This document shows positions 1 through 9,834 of a stretch of DNA of 50,660 bases, piece after piece (positions within the stretch are counted from its first letter, which is position 1; each line of letters opens with the position of its first letter). The notes below the pieces were generated by a model that ran no database searches, was not told the origin of the DNA, and saw only the letters and a list, made by a program, of their open reading frames with translations. A program made the position numbers and the translations under genes. The stretch comes from Paracoccaceae bacterium (lineage in GTDB: Bacteria; Pseudomonadota; Alphaproteobacteria; Rhodobacterales; Rhodobacteraceae): contig JAAEZA010000030.1 of NCBI GenBank assembly GCA_018223125.1, positions 1 to 50,660 of the forward strand. Direction: 5' to 3'.

Positions 1-55
1 ACCCCCGACCCCCTGATTCGTAGTCAGGTACTCTATCCAGCTGAGCTATCGGTCC
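1..55 (-). tRNA. tRNA-Arg (anticodon ACG), 3' part cut by window edge
   Basis: Read on the minus strand, the sequence starts at 55 with GGACCGATAGCTCAGC, a standard acceptor 5' strand and D-arm. The anticodon arm follows: stem CCTGA/TCAGG around the loop CTACGAA, which gives anticodon ACG (arginine, CGN codons after inosine editing). The variable loop and the start of the T-arm are present. The rest of the T-arm and the acceptor 3' strand lie outside the window. It follows yejF by about 100 bp on the same strand. Confidence 0.93.
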
Positions 56-154
56 GTGAGGGGCGGTTTAATGCTGGGGCAGGGGGAATGCAAGGGACAA
101 ATGCGCGGTTTTTCAGCTTATTTGACTTTTCTTTCGACAGCCGGTTTTCGGGCC

Positions 155-1756
155 TTATTCAACAGGCATGTCCACAGACTCGACATTGAAGGCAGCGGCG
201 ATCAGGGCTTTGGCGTAATCGGTTTGCGGTGCGTCGAAAATTTGCTGTCCGGTGCCTGATTCCACGATGTCGCCCTGCCGCATGACCAGAACCTTGTGGC
301 TGAGCGCGCGCACGACCTTCAGGTCGTGGCTGATGAACAGGAAGGCCAGTTGGTATTTCTGTTGCAGGTCGCGCAGCAGGTTCACGATCTGCACCTGCAC
401 CGTCATGTCGAGCGCGGACGTCGGTTCGTCCAGCACCACCAGACGGGGCTTGAGGATCATGGCGCGGGCGATCGCGATACGCTGGCGCTGACCGCCGGAA
501 AACTCGTGCGGGTAACGGTCTATGGTGGCAGGGTCCAGCCCGACCTCAACCATGATGTCCTTCACCATCTGCCGCGTATCCATCCCGCGGGTAGAGCCAT
601 GCACGCCCAGCCCTTCGGCCACGATCTGTTCCACGGTCATACGGGGCGAGAGCGAGCCGTAGGGATCCTGAAACACCATCTGCATGTCGCGGCGGATCGG
701 TTGCAGGGCCTTGTTTTTCAAACCCTGAATGTCCTTGCCCAGAAAGATCACCGGACCTTCGGAGGAAATCAGCCGCATCAGGCCGAGTGCAAGGGTGGTC
801 TTGCCCGAACCACTTTCGCCAACCACACCCAGCGTTTCACCGGCGCGGATCGACAGGCTGGCATCATTTACCGCCTTCACATGATCCACTACGCGTCGCA
901 TCAGCCCCCGTTTGACGGGAAACCAGACGCGGAAATGTTCGGTGGACAGGATTTCCGGCGCGTCTGCTGGCACCGGATCGGGTGTGCCTTTGGGTTCGGC
1001 GGCCAGCAGGGTTTTGGTGTATTCGTGCTGCGGATTACCAAAGATTTCGGCGGTCGGGCCACTTTCGACGATTTTACCGTGCTGCATCACACAGACCTTA
1101 TCCGCGATCTTTCGCACGATTGTCAGGTCGTGGGTGATGAACAGCATTCCCATCCCTTCGGCCTTTTGCACATCCGCCAGCAGGGTCAGGATCTGGGCCT
1201 GAATGGTCACATCCAGCGCCGTTGTCGGTTCGTCCGCGATCAACAGGTCAGGCCCGTTGGCCAGTGCCATTGCGATCATCACCCGCTGGCGCTGTCCGCC
1301 GGACAGGGTGTGCGGGTAATCGTTCAGGCGGCTCTCGGGATTGCGGATACCAACCTTGTTCAACAGGTCGAGTATCCGTTCCTGCGCAGCTTTGCCCGTC
1401 AGCCCCTGATGCAGCGCAAGGCTTTCGGAAAGCTGTTTTTCGATGGTGTGCAACGGGTTCAGGGATGTCATCGGCTCTTGGAATATAAAGCTGATGTCGT
1501 TGCCCCGCACGCGGCGCAGGGTCGATTCATCCGCATCGATCATCTCTGTGCCACGGTATTTGACAGAACCTGTGACCCTCGCGCTGGCGGGGAGGAGCTT
1601 GACGCTGGACAATGCGGTGACGGATTTGCCGGAGCCGCTTTCGCCCACAAGGGCAACGGTTTCACCCGCGTGCACGGTAAAGCTGACGTCTTGCACGGCA
1701 GGGGCGTTCGAGCCAAAGGCGATGGACAGGTTTTGGACGTTCAGGACTTCTTTCAT
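155..1756 (-). CDS. yejF: Peptide ABC importer, duplicated ATPase (YejF type)
   Basis: This protein carries two complete ABC ATPase domains in one 533-residue chain. The first has Walker A GESGSGKS at residues 38-45, signature LSGGQRQR at 152-159 and a Walker B ending ADEPTTALD. The second has Walker A GESGSGKT at 314-321, a second SGGQRQR signature and DEPTSALD. Each half is followed by an oligopeptide-transporter type C-terminal extension. It is cytoplasmic and would power the YejB/YejE channel. It is the last gene of yejA-yejB-yejE-yejF; its ATG overlaps the yejE stop in an ATGA junction, so the two are translationally coupled. In Escherichia coli, Yej imports peptides including microcin C. 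The fused ATPase and the gene order support the Yej assignment over separate DppD/DppF subunits. The natural substrate here is unknown. Confidence 0.93.
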   Translation of the reverse strand: MKEVLNVQNLSIAFGSNAPAVQDVSFTVHAGETVALVGESGSGKSVTALSSVKLLPASARVTGSVKYRGTEMIDADESTLRRVRGNDISFIFQEPMTSLNPLHTIEKQLSESLALHQGLTGKAAQERILDLLNKVGIRNPESRLNDYPHTLSGGQRQRVMIAMALANGPDLLIADEPTTALDVTIQAQILTLLADVQKAEGMGMLFITHDLTIVRKIADKVCVMQHGKIVESGPTAEIFGNPQHEYTKTLLAAEPKGTPDPVPADAPEILSTEHFRVWFPVKRGLMRRVVDHVKAVNDASLSIRAGETLGVVGESGSGKTTLALGLMRLISSEGPVIFLGKDIQGLKNKALQPIRRDMQMVFQDPYGSLSPRMTVEQIVAEGLGVHGSTRGMDTRQMVKDIMVEVGLDPATIDRYPHEFSGGQRQRIAIARAMILKPRLVVLDEPTSALDMTVQVQIVNLLRDLQQKYQLAFLFISHDLKVVRALSHKVLVMRQGDIVESGTGQQIFDAPQTDYAKALIAAAFNVESVDMPVE

Positions 1757-2862
1757 TTAAACGTCTTTCGTGGGTCAAATGCGTCGCGCACACCTTCAAA
1801 GATGAACACCAGAAGGGACAGCATGATGGAAATGCTGGCAAAGGCAGAGAAGGCCAGCCACGGCGCTTGCAGGTTGTTCTTGGCTTGCAGCGCCAGTTCC
1901 CCGAGCGAGGGATAGGTGGGCGGCAGGCCAAAGCCGAGGAAATCGAGCCCCGTCAGTGCGCCGATGGCCCCCGTCACCTGAAACGGCAGGAAGGTCAGCG
2001 TGGCCACCATTGCGTTTGGCAGCAGGTGGCGGAACATGATTTTCCAGTCCGTTACTCCCAGCGCACGGGCAGCACGGACATATTCGAAGTTTCGTGCCCG
2101 CAGGAATTCGGCACGCACCAGTCCCACCAGCCCCATCCACGAAAACAGAATGATAAGACCCGTCAGGATGACAAAGTTCATTGTAAACATGGCGGACAGG
2201 ATGATGATGACATAGAGCATCGGGGTCGAGGACCAGATTTCCAGTATCCGCTGGAAAATCAGATCGACCCAGCCGCCGAAATATCCCATCACAGCCCCCG
2301 CTGCGATGCCAATTGCGGAAGACACGACAACCACAATCAGCGCGAAGACGGTAGAGATCCGGAAGCCGTAGATCACCCGCGCCAGTACATCGCGGGTCTG
2401 ATCGTCCGTGCCCAGCCAGTGGCGGGAATCCGGCGCTGACGGCGCGGTGTCCACATCATAGTTGATGGTGTTAAAGCTGTAACGGATCGGTGCCCAAACC
2501 AGCCAGCCCTTCCCAATCGGTTCGCCGTTGACAACACCGTCGGCCGCATCCTCGTAGATGTCTTCAGGGGTATCAAAACAGGCTTCCAGCCCGCCGCTGC
2601 GGATCAGGCAGGGGACCACCGGATCAAGATAATCGGCCTCCGTTTCATAATCCCCGCCGAATTTGGTTTCAGGGTAGAACTGGAAGGCGGGGGTATGCAA
2701 TTCGCCCTGATAGGACACCAGCAGCGGTTTGTCATTGGCGACAAACTCTGCAAACAGGCAGATGAAAAACACCACGCCGAAAATCCACGCAGACCAGACG
2801 GCGCGGCGGTTGGCGCGGAAATTGGCGATACGGCGCTGTGCAATAGAGGACTTGAACATCAT
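1753..2862 (-). CDS. yejE: Peptide ABC importer, permease (YejE type)
   Basis: This is an inner-membrane permease of 369 residues. A single N-terminal membrane segment lies near residues 24-42. A long periplasmic loop of about 110 residues follows, and then the BPD_transp_1 domain (about 160-360) with the EAA-type loop around [20 protein letters not shown]. The long loop between the first and second membrane segments is typical of YejE and longer than in DppC. It pairs with YejB to form the channel energised by YejF. The start codon overlaps the yejB stop (ATGA). An alternative is a generic OppC/DppC-family subunit, but operon order favours YejE. Confidence 0.92.
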   Translation of the reverse strand: MMFKSSIAQRRIANFRANRRAVWSAWIFGVVFFICLFAEFVANDKPLLVSYQGELHTPAFQFYPETKFGGDYETEADYLDPVVPCLIRSGGLEACFDTPEDIYEDAADGVVNGEPIGKGWLVWAPIRYSFNTINYDVDTAPSAPDSRHWLGTDDQTRDVLARVIYGFRISTVFALIVVVVSSAIGIAAGAVMGYFGGWVDLIFQRILEIWSSTPMLYVIIILSAMFTMNFVILTGLIILFSWMGLVGLVRAEFLRARNFEYVRAARALGVTDWKIMFRHLLPNAMVATLTFLPFQVTGAIGALTGLDFLGFGLPPTYPSLGELALQAKNNLQAPWLAFSAFASISIMLSLLVFIFEGVRDAFDPRKTFK

Positions 2863-3938
2863 GTGTTGCGGCTCTCGAAATCAATGCGCGGGTCCACGAC
2901 CACATACATCAGGTCGGATATCAGCCCGACGATCAGCCCCATCAGGCCAAAGATGTAAAGCGTGCCAAAGAAGACCGGATAATCGCGGTTCAGCGCGGCC
3001 TCGAACCCGAGCCGCCCCAGACCGTCGAGCGAAAACACGATCTCGATAATCAGGGAAGACCCGAAGAACACGCCGATAAACGCGCCCGGAAATCCGGCGA
3101 TGATGATCAGCATGGCGTTGCGGAAAACATGGCCGTAAAAGACTTTCTGCTCTGTCAGTCCTTTGGCCCGCGCGGTGATGACGTATTGCTTGTTGATCTC
3201 GTCCAGAAAGGAGTTCTTGGTCAGCAAGGTCAGCGTTGCAAAGGCCCCGATGGTTGAAGCGGTCACCGGCAGCACGATATGCCAGAGGTAATCCATGATC
3301 TTGGCGTACCATCCCAACTGGTCGAAATTGTCCGAGGTCAGACCGCGCAGGGGGAACCACTGCAGGTAAGACCCGCCTGCAAACAGCACCAGCAGCAGGA
3401 TCGCAAACAGGAAACTCGGGATCGCGTAGGCCGCGATGATGATGCCGGAGGACCATGTGTCAAAGCGTGATCCGTCCCGTACCGCCTTGCGGATGCCAAG
3501 GGGAATAGAGATCAGATAGGCCAGCAGGGTAGACCACAGGCCAAGAGTGATGGACACCGGCATTTTTTCAATGATCAGGTCGATAACCTCGATCGAACGG
3601 AAGTAACTTTCGCCAAAATCGAACCGCGCATAGCTGGCGATCATCTGCACAAAGCGTTCAAGGGGCGGTTTGTCAAAACCGAACTGGGCTTCCAGTTCCT
3701 TGATGAAATCTTCGGGCAAACCACGGGCACCCTGATAGGTGTCATTGCCGCCGCCTGTTGCCACCTCTGCCCCGCCGCCGGTGATCCGGTCAGTGGCAGA
3801 GCCTTCCTCGGACAGTTGCGCAAGGATCTGTTCAACCGGACCACCCGGCACGAACTGGATTAGCGTGAAGTTGATCAGCATGATCCCGAGCAGGGTCGGG
3901 ATCATCAACAAAAGTCGTCTGAGGATATATGCGCCCAT
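2859..3938 (-). CDS. yejB: Peptide ABC importer, permease (YejB type)
   Basis: This is the second inner-membrane permease (359 residues). It opens with the conserved start [20 protein letters not shown], typical of DppB/OppB/YejB. A periplasmic insertion (about residues 35-95) follows, and then a BPD_transp_1 domain with the coupling-loop sequence [21 protein letters not shown] near residue 260. The insertion, which includes a Gly-rich patch, fits YejB. The ATG follows the yejA stop directly (TAAATG on the minus strand), so no separate promoter is expected. Confidence 0.92.
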   Translation of the reverse strand: MGAYILRRLLLMIPTLLGIMLINFTLIQFVPGGPVEQILAQLSEEGSATDRITGGGAEVATGGGNDTYQGARGLPEDFIKELEAQFGFDKPPLERFVQMIASYARFDFGESYFRSIEVIDLIIEKMPVSITLGLWSTLLAYLISIPLGIRKAVRDGSRFDTWSSGIIIAAYAIPSFLFAILLLVLFAGGSYLQWFPLRGLTSDNFDQLGWYAKIMDYLWHIVLPVTASTIGAFATLTLLTKNSFLDEINKQYVITARAKGLTEQKVFYGHVFRNAMLIIIAGFPGAFIGVFFGSSLIIEIVFSLDGLGRLGFEAALNRDYPVFFGTLYIFGLMGLIVGLISDLMYVVVDPRIDFESRNT

Positions 3939-5858
3939 TTAACGTAATGCGCCCTGTGCCTTGAGTTTTTCCAGCTTCTGCTGGTCCATCCACCATGTAT
4001 CCATCACGCCGCGGGCGTAAAAGGGCTTTGTTTCCGGGCGGCCGAAAACATCCCAATAGGCGATGTTGTGGGACGGTTTGAACCAGTTGGGCACCCAGAT
4101 ATGCAGGCTGCGCAGCACACGGTCCAGCGCCCGCACGGCGGTCTCCATATCTTCACGGCTTTCGGCCTGTGCAACTTTCACGATCAGCGCATCCACCACC
4201 GGATTGGACAGACCCGAGAAATTGGAACTGCCCGGGGATTCGGCGCCTGCGGTGCCAAAGGTGGTTGCCAGTTCTTCGCCCGGTGACAGGGACATCACCA
4301 GACGGCCCGGAATGATGTCAAAGTCGAAATCTTCCTGCCGTTGCTGGTATTGCGCCTTGTCGATCATGGAATAGCTGGCGTCTATTCCAAGCCGTTTGAG
4401 GTTTTCCACATAGGGGTTGATGATCCGCTCGAAGGAGGGGCTGTCATCGAGAATTTCCAGCGAAAGCACCTCGCCCTTGTCGTTGGTGCGCTTGCCGTTC
4501 ACGACTTTCCAGCCCGCTTCGTCCAGCAGTTTTCCGGCAGCGCGCAGGGCTTTGCGGTCTGCCTGATCCGCGCGCGAGATTGCAGGAGTGAACGGCGGGT
4601 CGCTGAAAACGCTTTCGGGTAATTGGTCACGGAAGGGTTCCAGCAGGGCCAGTTCTGCCCCGTCCAGCGGGCCTTCGGCCTGCATGGTGGAGTTTTCCCA
4701 GAAGGAATCGGTACGCTCGTACAGCCCGTAAAACAGGGTTTTGTTGGACCATTCGAAATTGAACACCATGCCGATGGCCTGCCGCACACGGGGGTCGGAG
4801 AATTTTTCCTTCCGCATGTTGATCCACAAACCTTGTGTTCCGTTCGGCCGGTTGTCGGGGATGCTTTCGCGGATCACCCAGCCTTTGCTAAGTGCGGGGA
4901 AATCATAGCCGGTGGCCCAGATTTTCGAGAAGAATTCTTCGTGGAACAGGAACGCGCCGGCTTTAAAAGCTTCAAAGGCGACGGTGCGGTCTGAGAAGTA
5001 TTCGTAACGGTAGCAGTCGAAATTGCCTGTGCCCCGGTTGTGGGGCAGGTCTTTGGCCCAGTAATCGGGGTTCTTGCAGTAGCTGATGGATTTGCCCGGT
5101 GTGATGGCTTTTGCCGTGTAGCCGCCAGAGGTTACGGGCACTTCGATCGTGCTTTCACCAAAGTCGCGGTCGGCATAATAGTGTTTAGCCAGAATGGACA
5201 GGCCGCCCGCCACACTTGGCAGATCGCGGGTGTTCGCGCCTTCGCGGAAGGTAAATTTTACACGATGTGCAGACAGGGCCTCAACGGTTTCGATGTCCTT
5301 GTAGATGATCTTGTAAACCGGATGCCCTTTTTCCATCAGGATTTCGTAAGAGAACACCACGTCCTCTGCGGTGATCGGTTCCCCGTCGGAAAACCGTGCT
5401 TCGGGCCGCATGTTGAAGATCACCCAACTGCGGTCTTCGGGGTATTCCAGTGTTTCGGCCACATACCCATATGCGCTGTCAGGCTCGTCGCCGGAACCGA
5501 CAAGAAGGCTGTCATACATCAGGCCAAGCCCCTGTGCCGGTTCCCCTTTCAGGATAAACGGGTTGAGGCTGTCAAACGTGCCGGATGCGCCGGTGCCCAG
5601 CAGCGAAATCGTGCCGCCCTGCGGTGCATCGGGGTTCACGTAATCCCAATGTTCAAAATCCGCAGGGTATTTCAGTTCCCCGAAGGTGGAAATGCCGTGG
5701 GATTTAATGACGTTCTGAGCGCTGTCATCCTGTGCCAGCGTGAACGTGGCCCAAAAGGCAAGCGTCAGAAAGCCGAGACTGGCAGCCATAATTTGTGCCG
5801 CCTTGGTAATGCGCTGTGACCGGACTGCAGCACGCGCTGCTCCTCGGGATTTTTCCAT
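3939..5858 (-). CDS. yejA: Periplasmic peptide-binding protein (YejA type, SBP family 5)
   Basis: This is the substrate-binding subunit of the Yej importer, about 639 residues from the chosen start. It has a long N-terminal region of basic residues, then a hydrophobic segment (AASLGFLTLAFWATF), with cleavage likely near TLAQDD. The mature part carries SBP_bac_5 features such as YVNPDAPQGGTISLL and the PDNRPNGTQGLWIN region. I chose the ATG at 5858 because GAGG lies about 8 bases before it; the in-frame GTG at 5882 has no comparable site. It is the first gene of the operon, so the promoter should lie between 5859 and 6006. Family 5 proteins of this subgroup bind oligopeptides, and the exact ligand cannot be read from sequence. 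Confidence 0.91.
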   Translation of the reverse strand: MEKSRGAARAAVRSQRITKAAQIMAASLGFLTLAFWATFTLAQDDSAQNVIKSHGISTFGELKYPADFEHWDYVNPDAPQGGTISLLGTGASGTFDSLNPFILKGEPAQGLGLMYDSLLVGSGDEPDSAYGYVAETLEYPEDRSWVIFNMRPEARFSDGEPITAEDVVFSYEILMEKGHPVYKIIYKDIETVEALSAHRVKFTFREGANTRDLPSVAGGLSILAKHYYADRDFGESTIEVPVTSGGYTAKAITPGKSISYCKNPDYWAKDLPHNRGTGNFDCYRYEYFSDRTVAFEAFKAGAFLFHEEFFSKIWATGYDFPALSKGWVIRESIPDNRPNGTQGLWINMRKEKFSDPRVRQAIGMVFNFEWSNKTLFYGLYERTDSFWENSTMQAEGPLDGAELALLEPFRDQLPESVFSDPPFTPAISRADQADRKALRAAGKLLDEAGWKVVNGKRTNDKGEVLSLEILDDSPSFERIINPYVENLKRLGIDASYSMIDKAQYQQRQEDFDFDIIPGRLVMSLSPGEELATTFGTAGAESPGSSNFSGLSNPVVDALIVKVAQAESREDMETAVRALDRVLRSLHIWVPNWFKPSHNIAYWDVFGRPETKPFYARGVMDTWWMDQQKLEKLKAQGALR

Positions 5859-6006
5859 CTTTTCAACCTCGCTGTAGGGCACTTGTGAACGTGCTTTACC
5901 ACAGTAAATAGGTATAATCCCTGTCAGGTAAACAGCTACGCGCGATACTGTGTGAAATTGTTATGAAACCCGTGCGAAAAACCGCCGGATGCTGTGGTGC
6001 AACGAA

Positions 6007-6034
6007 AAAAGGCCACCCCGAGGGGCGGCCTTTT
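6007..6034 (-). terminator. Rho-independent terminator after the cytochrome c gene
   Basis: A hairpin with arms GGCC-n-CCCC and GGGG-n-GGCC around a GA turn is flanked by A-run and T-run. On the minus strand the 3' arm is followed by TTTTTT. It lies about 20 bases after the cytochrome c stop codon (minus strand), so it ends that transcript and insulates the downstream yej promoter. The T/A runs on both sides mean it could act weakly in the other direction too. Confidence 0.85.
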
Positions 6035-6053
6035 ATACCGGAATTCTTGAAAT

Positions 6054-6572
6054 TTACTGAAGCGTCTGAAGATAGGCGATCAGGTTTGCGCGGTCTTTCG
6101 GTTTTTTCAGACCTGCAAAGCTCATCTTTGTGCCGCTCATGAAGCCGGAAGGTTTGGTCAGGAAACCGTCGAGGTTTTCCACAGTCCAGTCGCCGCCAAA
6201 GGATGCCATCGCGCTGGAGTATTCGTAACCGTCCATGCCGCCAATCGGACGACCGACAACCGCGTGCAGGGTCGGGCCGGTGCCGTTCGCGCCGGGCTCC
6301 ACCTTGTGACAGGCTTTACATTTGGAAAAGACTTTTTCGCCTTTGCCCGCGTCCGCAGCTGCCATCAGCTCTTCCAGAGAGACTTCAGGTTCGTCGCTGC
6401 CCGAATCAGAGGCTTCGGCTACTTCGATCGGGTAACCCGATGTGTGTTCTTCATCACCGTGGCCTGTTGCGCCAACGTGATAGATGGTCTCGCCTGCCCA
6501 GCCTAAAAGAAGAAAGACGAGCAAAGCACCACATGCGCCGCCCACAATCTTGGTTGTTTCCATTGTGTCCAT
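6054..6572 (-). CDS. Membrane-anchored cytochrome c (class I, CycM/c552-like)
   Basis: This is a single-haem electron carrier anchored in the inner membrane and facing the periplasm. From the ATG at 6572 it is 172 residues. An uncleaved hydrophobic anchor spans about 9-32, then comes an acidic linker (about 38-75), then a cytochrome c domain. The haem site CKACH is at 85-89, and Met150 in GTKMSFAG is the likely sixth ligand. This architecture matches alphaproteobacterial CycM/CycY/c552 proteins that carry electrons between the bc1 complex and terminal oxidases. An upstream in-frame start exists at 6614, but it adds 14 residues and would give a less typical N-terminus; AAGGTAGG precedes the chosen ATG. 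The gene is transcribed alone and divergently from pheA. Confidence 0.9.
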   Translation of the reverse strand: MDTMETTKIVGGACGALLVFLLLGWAGETIYHVGATGHGDEEHTSGYPIEVAEASDSGSDEPEVSLEELMAAADAGKGEKVFSKCKACHKVEPGANGTGPTLHAVVGRPIGGMDGYEYSSAMASFGGDWTVENLDGFLTKPSGFMSGTKMSFAGLKKPKDRANLIAYLQTLQ

Positions 6573-6725
6573 GGTTCTACCTACCTTGAGGAGCGGGACG
6601 GGAATCCCGCACATTCTTTTCCGCGCTCGTTCTAGCGCCTTCCCCTTACCAGTTGCAAGGTGTACAAGCCGCGACGAAACGCCCTTTGGCCGGAAAAGTT
6701 ACGCTTTTTAGGGAGCAAATGCAAA

Positions 6726-7580
6726 ATGATACGAAAAGCGGGCAGAATTGCCTTTCAAGGAGAACTCGGGGCTTACTCCCATCAGGCCTGTCAGGCGGTT
6801 TACCCCGATGCAGAAGTGGTTGCCTGTAAAACTTTCGAAAGCGCGATTGCGACGGTCAAACGGGGCGAAGCGGACGTAGCCATGCTGCCGGTGGAAAATT
6901 CCACATACGGGCGGGTGGCGGACATCCACTATCTTCTGCCTGAAAGCGGCCTGCATATCATCGGCGAACATTTCGAGCGGGTGCACATCAACCTTATGGG
7001 CGTTCCCGGTGCCAGGCTGGAAGACGTCAAATCCGCCAAGAGCCATACGGTGCTGCTGGGGCAGTGCCGCAAGTTCCTCAAAAAACACAATCTTCATCCG
7101 GTGACAGGCGCGGATACGGCCGGTTCTGCACAGGAAATCGCCGCGAAGGGCGATAAAACACAAGCGGCGCTGGCAGGGGATCTGGCAGGCAAGATTTACG
7201 GTCTGGAAGTTCTGGCCCATCACATCGAAGACAACCAGAACAACACCACGCGGTTTCTGGTGATGTCACCGGAACCTGTGGACACGCCGCAGTCCGACAA
7301 GGAACTGATCACTACGTTCGTATTCCGCGTGCGCAACATTCCCGCCGCGCTGTATAAAGCTATGGGCGGTTTTGCGACCAACGGGGTGAACATGGTGAAG
7401 CTGGAAAGCTACATGATCGGCGGGTCTTTCACCGCAACGCAATTCTATGCGGATATTGTCGGCCATCCCGATGATGCGCCGGTGCGGCGGGCGCTGGACG
7501 AACTGGCGTATTTCACCACCCATCTGGAAATTCTCGGCGTTTATGAGGCAGACCGCTCCCGCGGGGAGCCGCATCGCTGA
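6726..7580 (+). CDS. pheA: Prephenate dehydratase
   Basis: This enzyme converts prephenate to phenylpyruvate in phenylalanine synthesis. It is 284 residues from the chosen ATG at 6726. The catalytic domain starts with the typical RIAFQGELGAYSHQA and includes LPVENSTYGRV (near 60) and the conserved NNTTRFLVM segment (about 175). A C-terminal ACT domain follows, with GGFATNGVNMVKLESYMI, the region that binds phenylalanine for feedback inhibition. It is the monofunctional form without a chorismate mutase domain, usual in alphaproteobacteria. An in-frame GTG at 6660 would add 22 residues of no family similarity. GGGAG lies about 10 bases before the chosen ATG. Confidence 0.93.
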   Translation: MIRKAGRIAFQGELGAYSHQACQAVYPDAEVVACKTFESAIATVKRGEADVAMLPVENSTYGRVADIHYLLPESGLHIIGEHFERVHINLMGVPGARLEDVKSAKSHTVLLGQCRKFLKKHNLHPVTGADTAGSAQEIAAKGDKTQAALAGDLAGKIYGLEVLAHHIEDNQNNTTRFLVMSPEPVDTPQSDKELITTFVFRVRNIPAALYKAMGGFATNGVNMVKLESYMIGGSFTATQFYADIVGHPDDAPVRRALDELAYFTTHLEILGVYEADRSRGEPHR

Positions 7581-7586
7581 GACAGC

Positions 7587-8057
7587 TTAACGCCGCGAAG
7601 CGTTGTAGTTGTTCTCGATGTAGTTGGCATAAGTCCAGAACCGGTGGTTATACTTCCGGTTCATGCTGTTCTTGGCCAGCTTTGCCGATTGCAGGATCAG
7701 ACGCGCCGAGATGCTTTTGGGCTTTAGAACCGTCGTGGCCTTGATCCGCGACTGCTTGCGCGTCAGGGCCATGGCTTCCATCGTGACATTGGCTTCGATG
7801 CCGGAGGCAACCACCATGAATTTCAACAGGTTGTCGGGACGGAACTCTGTCAGTTCGATTTCAAAGTTGCGGTGTTTGCCGCGAAAATCGCCTTGGATGT
7901 TCCAGCCCATGCCGACGCCTTTTTGCGCCAGTTCATCCGTGCGTCTGACTTCGGCGCCCACCCGCATCGCATAGGATTCGTAACTTTCGAAATCGGAAAG
8001 CTGCGCAAACACAAAGTCGAGCGGTGCGTTGACGTCTTGGACACTGGAAAACTGCAT
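7587..8057 (-). CDS. SRPBCC-fold protein, unknown ligand
   Basis: This is a cytoplasmic protein of 156 residues with the START/SRPBCC helix-grip pattern. The opening strand is VQDVNAPLDFVFAQLSDFES, followed by several beta strands (for example GWNIQGDFRGKHRNFEIEL), and a long C-terminal helix runs from about 115 to 150. Proteins of this fold bind hydrophobic ligands or act in aromatic and lipid metabolism, but nothing here identifies the ligand. It is convergent with pheA (6 bases apart). It lies 49 bases after nudC on the same strand, so co-transcription with nudC is possible. Confidence 0.75.
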   Translation of the reverse strand: MQFSSVQDVNAPLDFVFAQLSDFESYESYAMRVGAEVRRTDELAQKGVGMGWNIQGDFRGKHRNFEIELTEFRPDNLLKFMVVASGIEANVTMEAMALTRKQSRIKATTVLKPKSISARLILQSAKLAKNSMNRKYNHRFWTYANYIENNYNASRR

Positions 8058-8106
8058 GGGGTTCTGCCTGTTGTTTGTTCTTGCCGGATGCGGGAATCAA
8101 TCCGCG

Positions 8107-9069
8107 TCAATCTAATGTGTCGGACAGCCAGTTGTGAATTAAAAAATGGGCGATAGAGCCTTTGCGGGCCGGACGAAGCTGCGGATTGTCCGAATGTGTT
8201 GCAGCAAAGACCTCTTCGCGGGTGAACCAGCGGGCGTCTTCTATCTCTTTGGGATCAATTACGATTTCGCTGTTTTCGGCTTCCCCTGCGCAGCCGATCA
8301 TCAGGCTGGACGGGAAGGGCCATGGCTGTGACGACAGGTAGCGCACCCGTCCGAGCCGGATGCCGCTTTCTTCAAACACTTCACGCCGCGCGGCCGCTTC
8401 CATGGTTTCGCCGGGTTCCATGAAACCGGCGAGAAGGGAATACATACCTTCGGGCCAGCCATGGGATCGCCCCATCAGAACCGAATTGCCTTTGGTGGCC
8501 AGCACGATCACAACCGGATCGGTGCGGGGAAAATGGCTGGCCCTGCACGCAGGGCAGTCCCGCTGCCATCCCGCCTGTGCCAGTTCGGATTTTGTGCCGC
8601 ATTTGGCGCAATGGCCGTGATGCCGGTGCCATTCGAACATGCCCCGCGCCGTGGCCGCCAGTTCGGCGTCCCGTGGCGTCATTTTCGCCATGATTCCCCG
8701 CAGCTCTGTAAAGACCTGCGTTTTCTCGAAGCCGGGGTAGAGATTTTGCGACGGATCAAAGAAATTCGACAGGGCCGCAGCATCCAGTGCAGGATCTTCC
8801 CAAGGGGAAATGTCATGGGCAAACACCGCTTTGCCGTCCTCTTCAATCCCGAGGTAAATTGCCGGATCAGTGGCTTCGGACAGGACGGGATGATCGGGGG
8901 AAATCCGCATCAACGCTTTGGTTTCATAGTCAAAAAGCGGTTTTCCACGCCACAGCGCGATGGCATGTCCTGCCTTGCGCAATTCTTCGAGCTTCTCCGC
9001 GTCGCCGCGATGTTGCGCGGCGCGGTCCAGTCCCGAGCCGCCGAAAGTCACCTGTTCAGCATTCAACAT
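8107..9069 (-). CDS. nudC: NAD(P)H pyrophosphatase, Nudix family (NudC)
   Basis: This enzyme hydrolyses NAD(H) to NMN(H) and AMP, and in E. coli removes NAD caps from RNA. It is 320 residues from the ATG at 9069. A zinc ribbon is visible as CAKCG...CPACRASHFPR. The Nudix box GFMEPGETMEAAARREVFEE matches GX5EX7REUXEEXGU, and the NudC tail motif SQPWPFPSSLM follows. An open frame continues upstream to 9225, but that part overlaps the SRP RNA gene and its promoter on the other strand and has no NudC similarity. I therefore take the ATG at 9069 as the start. Confidence 0.92.
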   Translation of the reverse strand: MLNAEQVTFGGSGLDRAAQHRGDAEKLEELRKAGHAIALWRGKPLFDYETKALMRISPDHPVLSEATDPAIYLGIEEDGKAVFAHDISPWEDPALDAAALSNFFDPSQNLYPGFEKTQVFTELRGIMAKMTPRDAELAATARGMFEWHRHHGHCAKCGTKSELAQAGWQRDCPACRASHFPRTDPVVIVLATKGNSVLMGRSHGWPEGMYSLLAGFMEPGETMEAAARREVFEESGIRLGRVRYLSSQPWPFPSSLMIGCAGEAENSEIVIDPKEIEDARWFTREEVFAATHSDNPQLRPARKGSIAHFLIHNWLSDTLD

Positions 9070-9133
9070 TTTGTCTTTAATTCCTTGTTTGCCGGATTTG
9101 TGGCACGCCAGAGAAAGGGTTGCAATCGTGACC

Positions 9134-9162
9134 TTGGCAAACCGGACAGAAGACCCTATATA
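9134..9162 (+). promoter_or_regulatory. Sigma-70 type promoter of the SRP RNA gene
   Basis: The -35 box TTGGCA (9134-9139) and -10 box TATATA (9157-9162) are separated by exactly 17 bases. The expected start, 7-8 bases later, falls on the first base of the SRP RNA stem at about 9170. This agreement between promoter spacing and RNA 5' end makes it one of the clearest promoters in the window. Confidence 0.8.
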
Positions 9163-9169
9163 CCCGATT

Positions 9170-9263
9170 GAGAGGCTGGCGCGGGCAAGCGCCTCGCCAA
9201 CTCGGCCAGGTCCGGAAGGAAGCAACCGTAACGAGTCCCGTTTGGGTCGCTGTCCAGTCTCTC
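9170..9263 (+). ncRNA. ffs: Signal recognition particle 4.5S RNA
   Basis: The conserved SRP domain IV core is present: GGCCAGGTCCGGAAGGAAGC, with the GGAA tetraloop and the asymmetric loop that binds Ffh. The 5' end GAGAGGCTGG pairs with the 3' end CCAGTCTCTC, which sets the limits and gives an RNA of about 94 nt, the short bacterial form. The RNA works with Ffh and FtsY in co-translational membrane targeting. It lies between nudC and the phosphatase gene, both on the other strand. dnaX follows on the same strand about 570 bases later. Confidence 0.94.
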
Positions 9264-9283
9264 ACTTCTCCGGCATCACCGTT

Positions 9284-9781
9284 TTACATTTGCTGAAGGC
9301 TGCCCGCAGCGGCCCAGTCCCGCTGTTTTGTGTTTTCGACAGCGCCCTGCCGCACAGCGCGGATTTTTGACAGCGCGGTATCTGCCGGTTCCCCCAGTTC
9401 CACCATCAGGCGCATGACCATCATGCCGGACCGCCCGCGACCGCCGAAACAATGGGACAGCACCCTGCCGCCGTTTTGCAAAACGCGGCGTGCCACACGG
9501 GAGGCTTCGGGCCAGTTTTTCTCGGTACTTCCTTTCGGGGCGCCGAAGTCTGCAATGGGAAGATGTATCCATTGCACGCCGGCCTCTGCCAGACGGTCGG
9601 GCAGATCACCTGATCCCGCCCGCTCCATTTCAGCCTTGGTTGTCATGGTCAGGACCAGATCGGGATTCCAGCGCAGCAGTGCGATCATATCGCCGTCCAT
9701 CCGTCCTCCGCGTCCGGGAAGCGGGGAAATGCCCAGCGTTCCGCTGGAAAGGGGGATCGGGTATATGGTGAAGTCTGGCAT
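9284..9781 (-). CDS. Tyrosine/dual-specificity phosphatase-like protein
   Basis: This is a small cytoplasmic protein of 165 residues with the CX5R signature HCFGGRGRSG. The nucleophile Cys is at 111 and the phosphate-binding Arg at 117. Asp78 in PIADFGAP is a candidate general acid. The fold matches the cysteine-phosphatase superfamily, close to cyclin-dependent-kinase-inhibitor-3-like and dual-specificity phosphatases. The substrate is unknown and could be a phosphoprotein, a phosphoinositide-like or a nucleotide-like compound. The gene stands alone: it is divergent from dnaX, with 53 bases between the two starts, and faces the 3' end of ffs. Confidence 0.8.
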   Translation of the reverse strand: MPDFTIYPIPLSSGTLGISPLPGRGGRMDGDMIALLRWNPDLVLTMTTKAEMERAGSGDLPDRLAEAGVQWIHLPIADFGAPKGSTEKNWPEASRVARRVLQNGGRVLSHCFGGRGRSGMMVMRLMVELGEPADTALSKIRAVRQGAVENTKQRDWAAAGSLQQM

Positions 9782-9834
9782 GATGCTTTAGGGTTTTGTA
9801 AGGGATACGAATCTAACGTGGTACAGGGTAGGTC

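Noticed and set aside
296-1915. Long open frame of 539 codons on the plus strand
   Set aside because: It is antisense to yejF and yejE and has no domain pattern; a shadow frame.
9070-9225. N-terminal extension of NudC by 52 residues
   Set aside because: It overlaps the ffs RNA gene and its promoter on the other strand and has no similarity to NudC; the ATG at 9069 gives the normal length.
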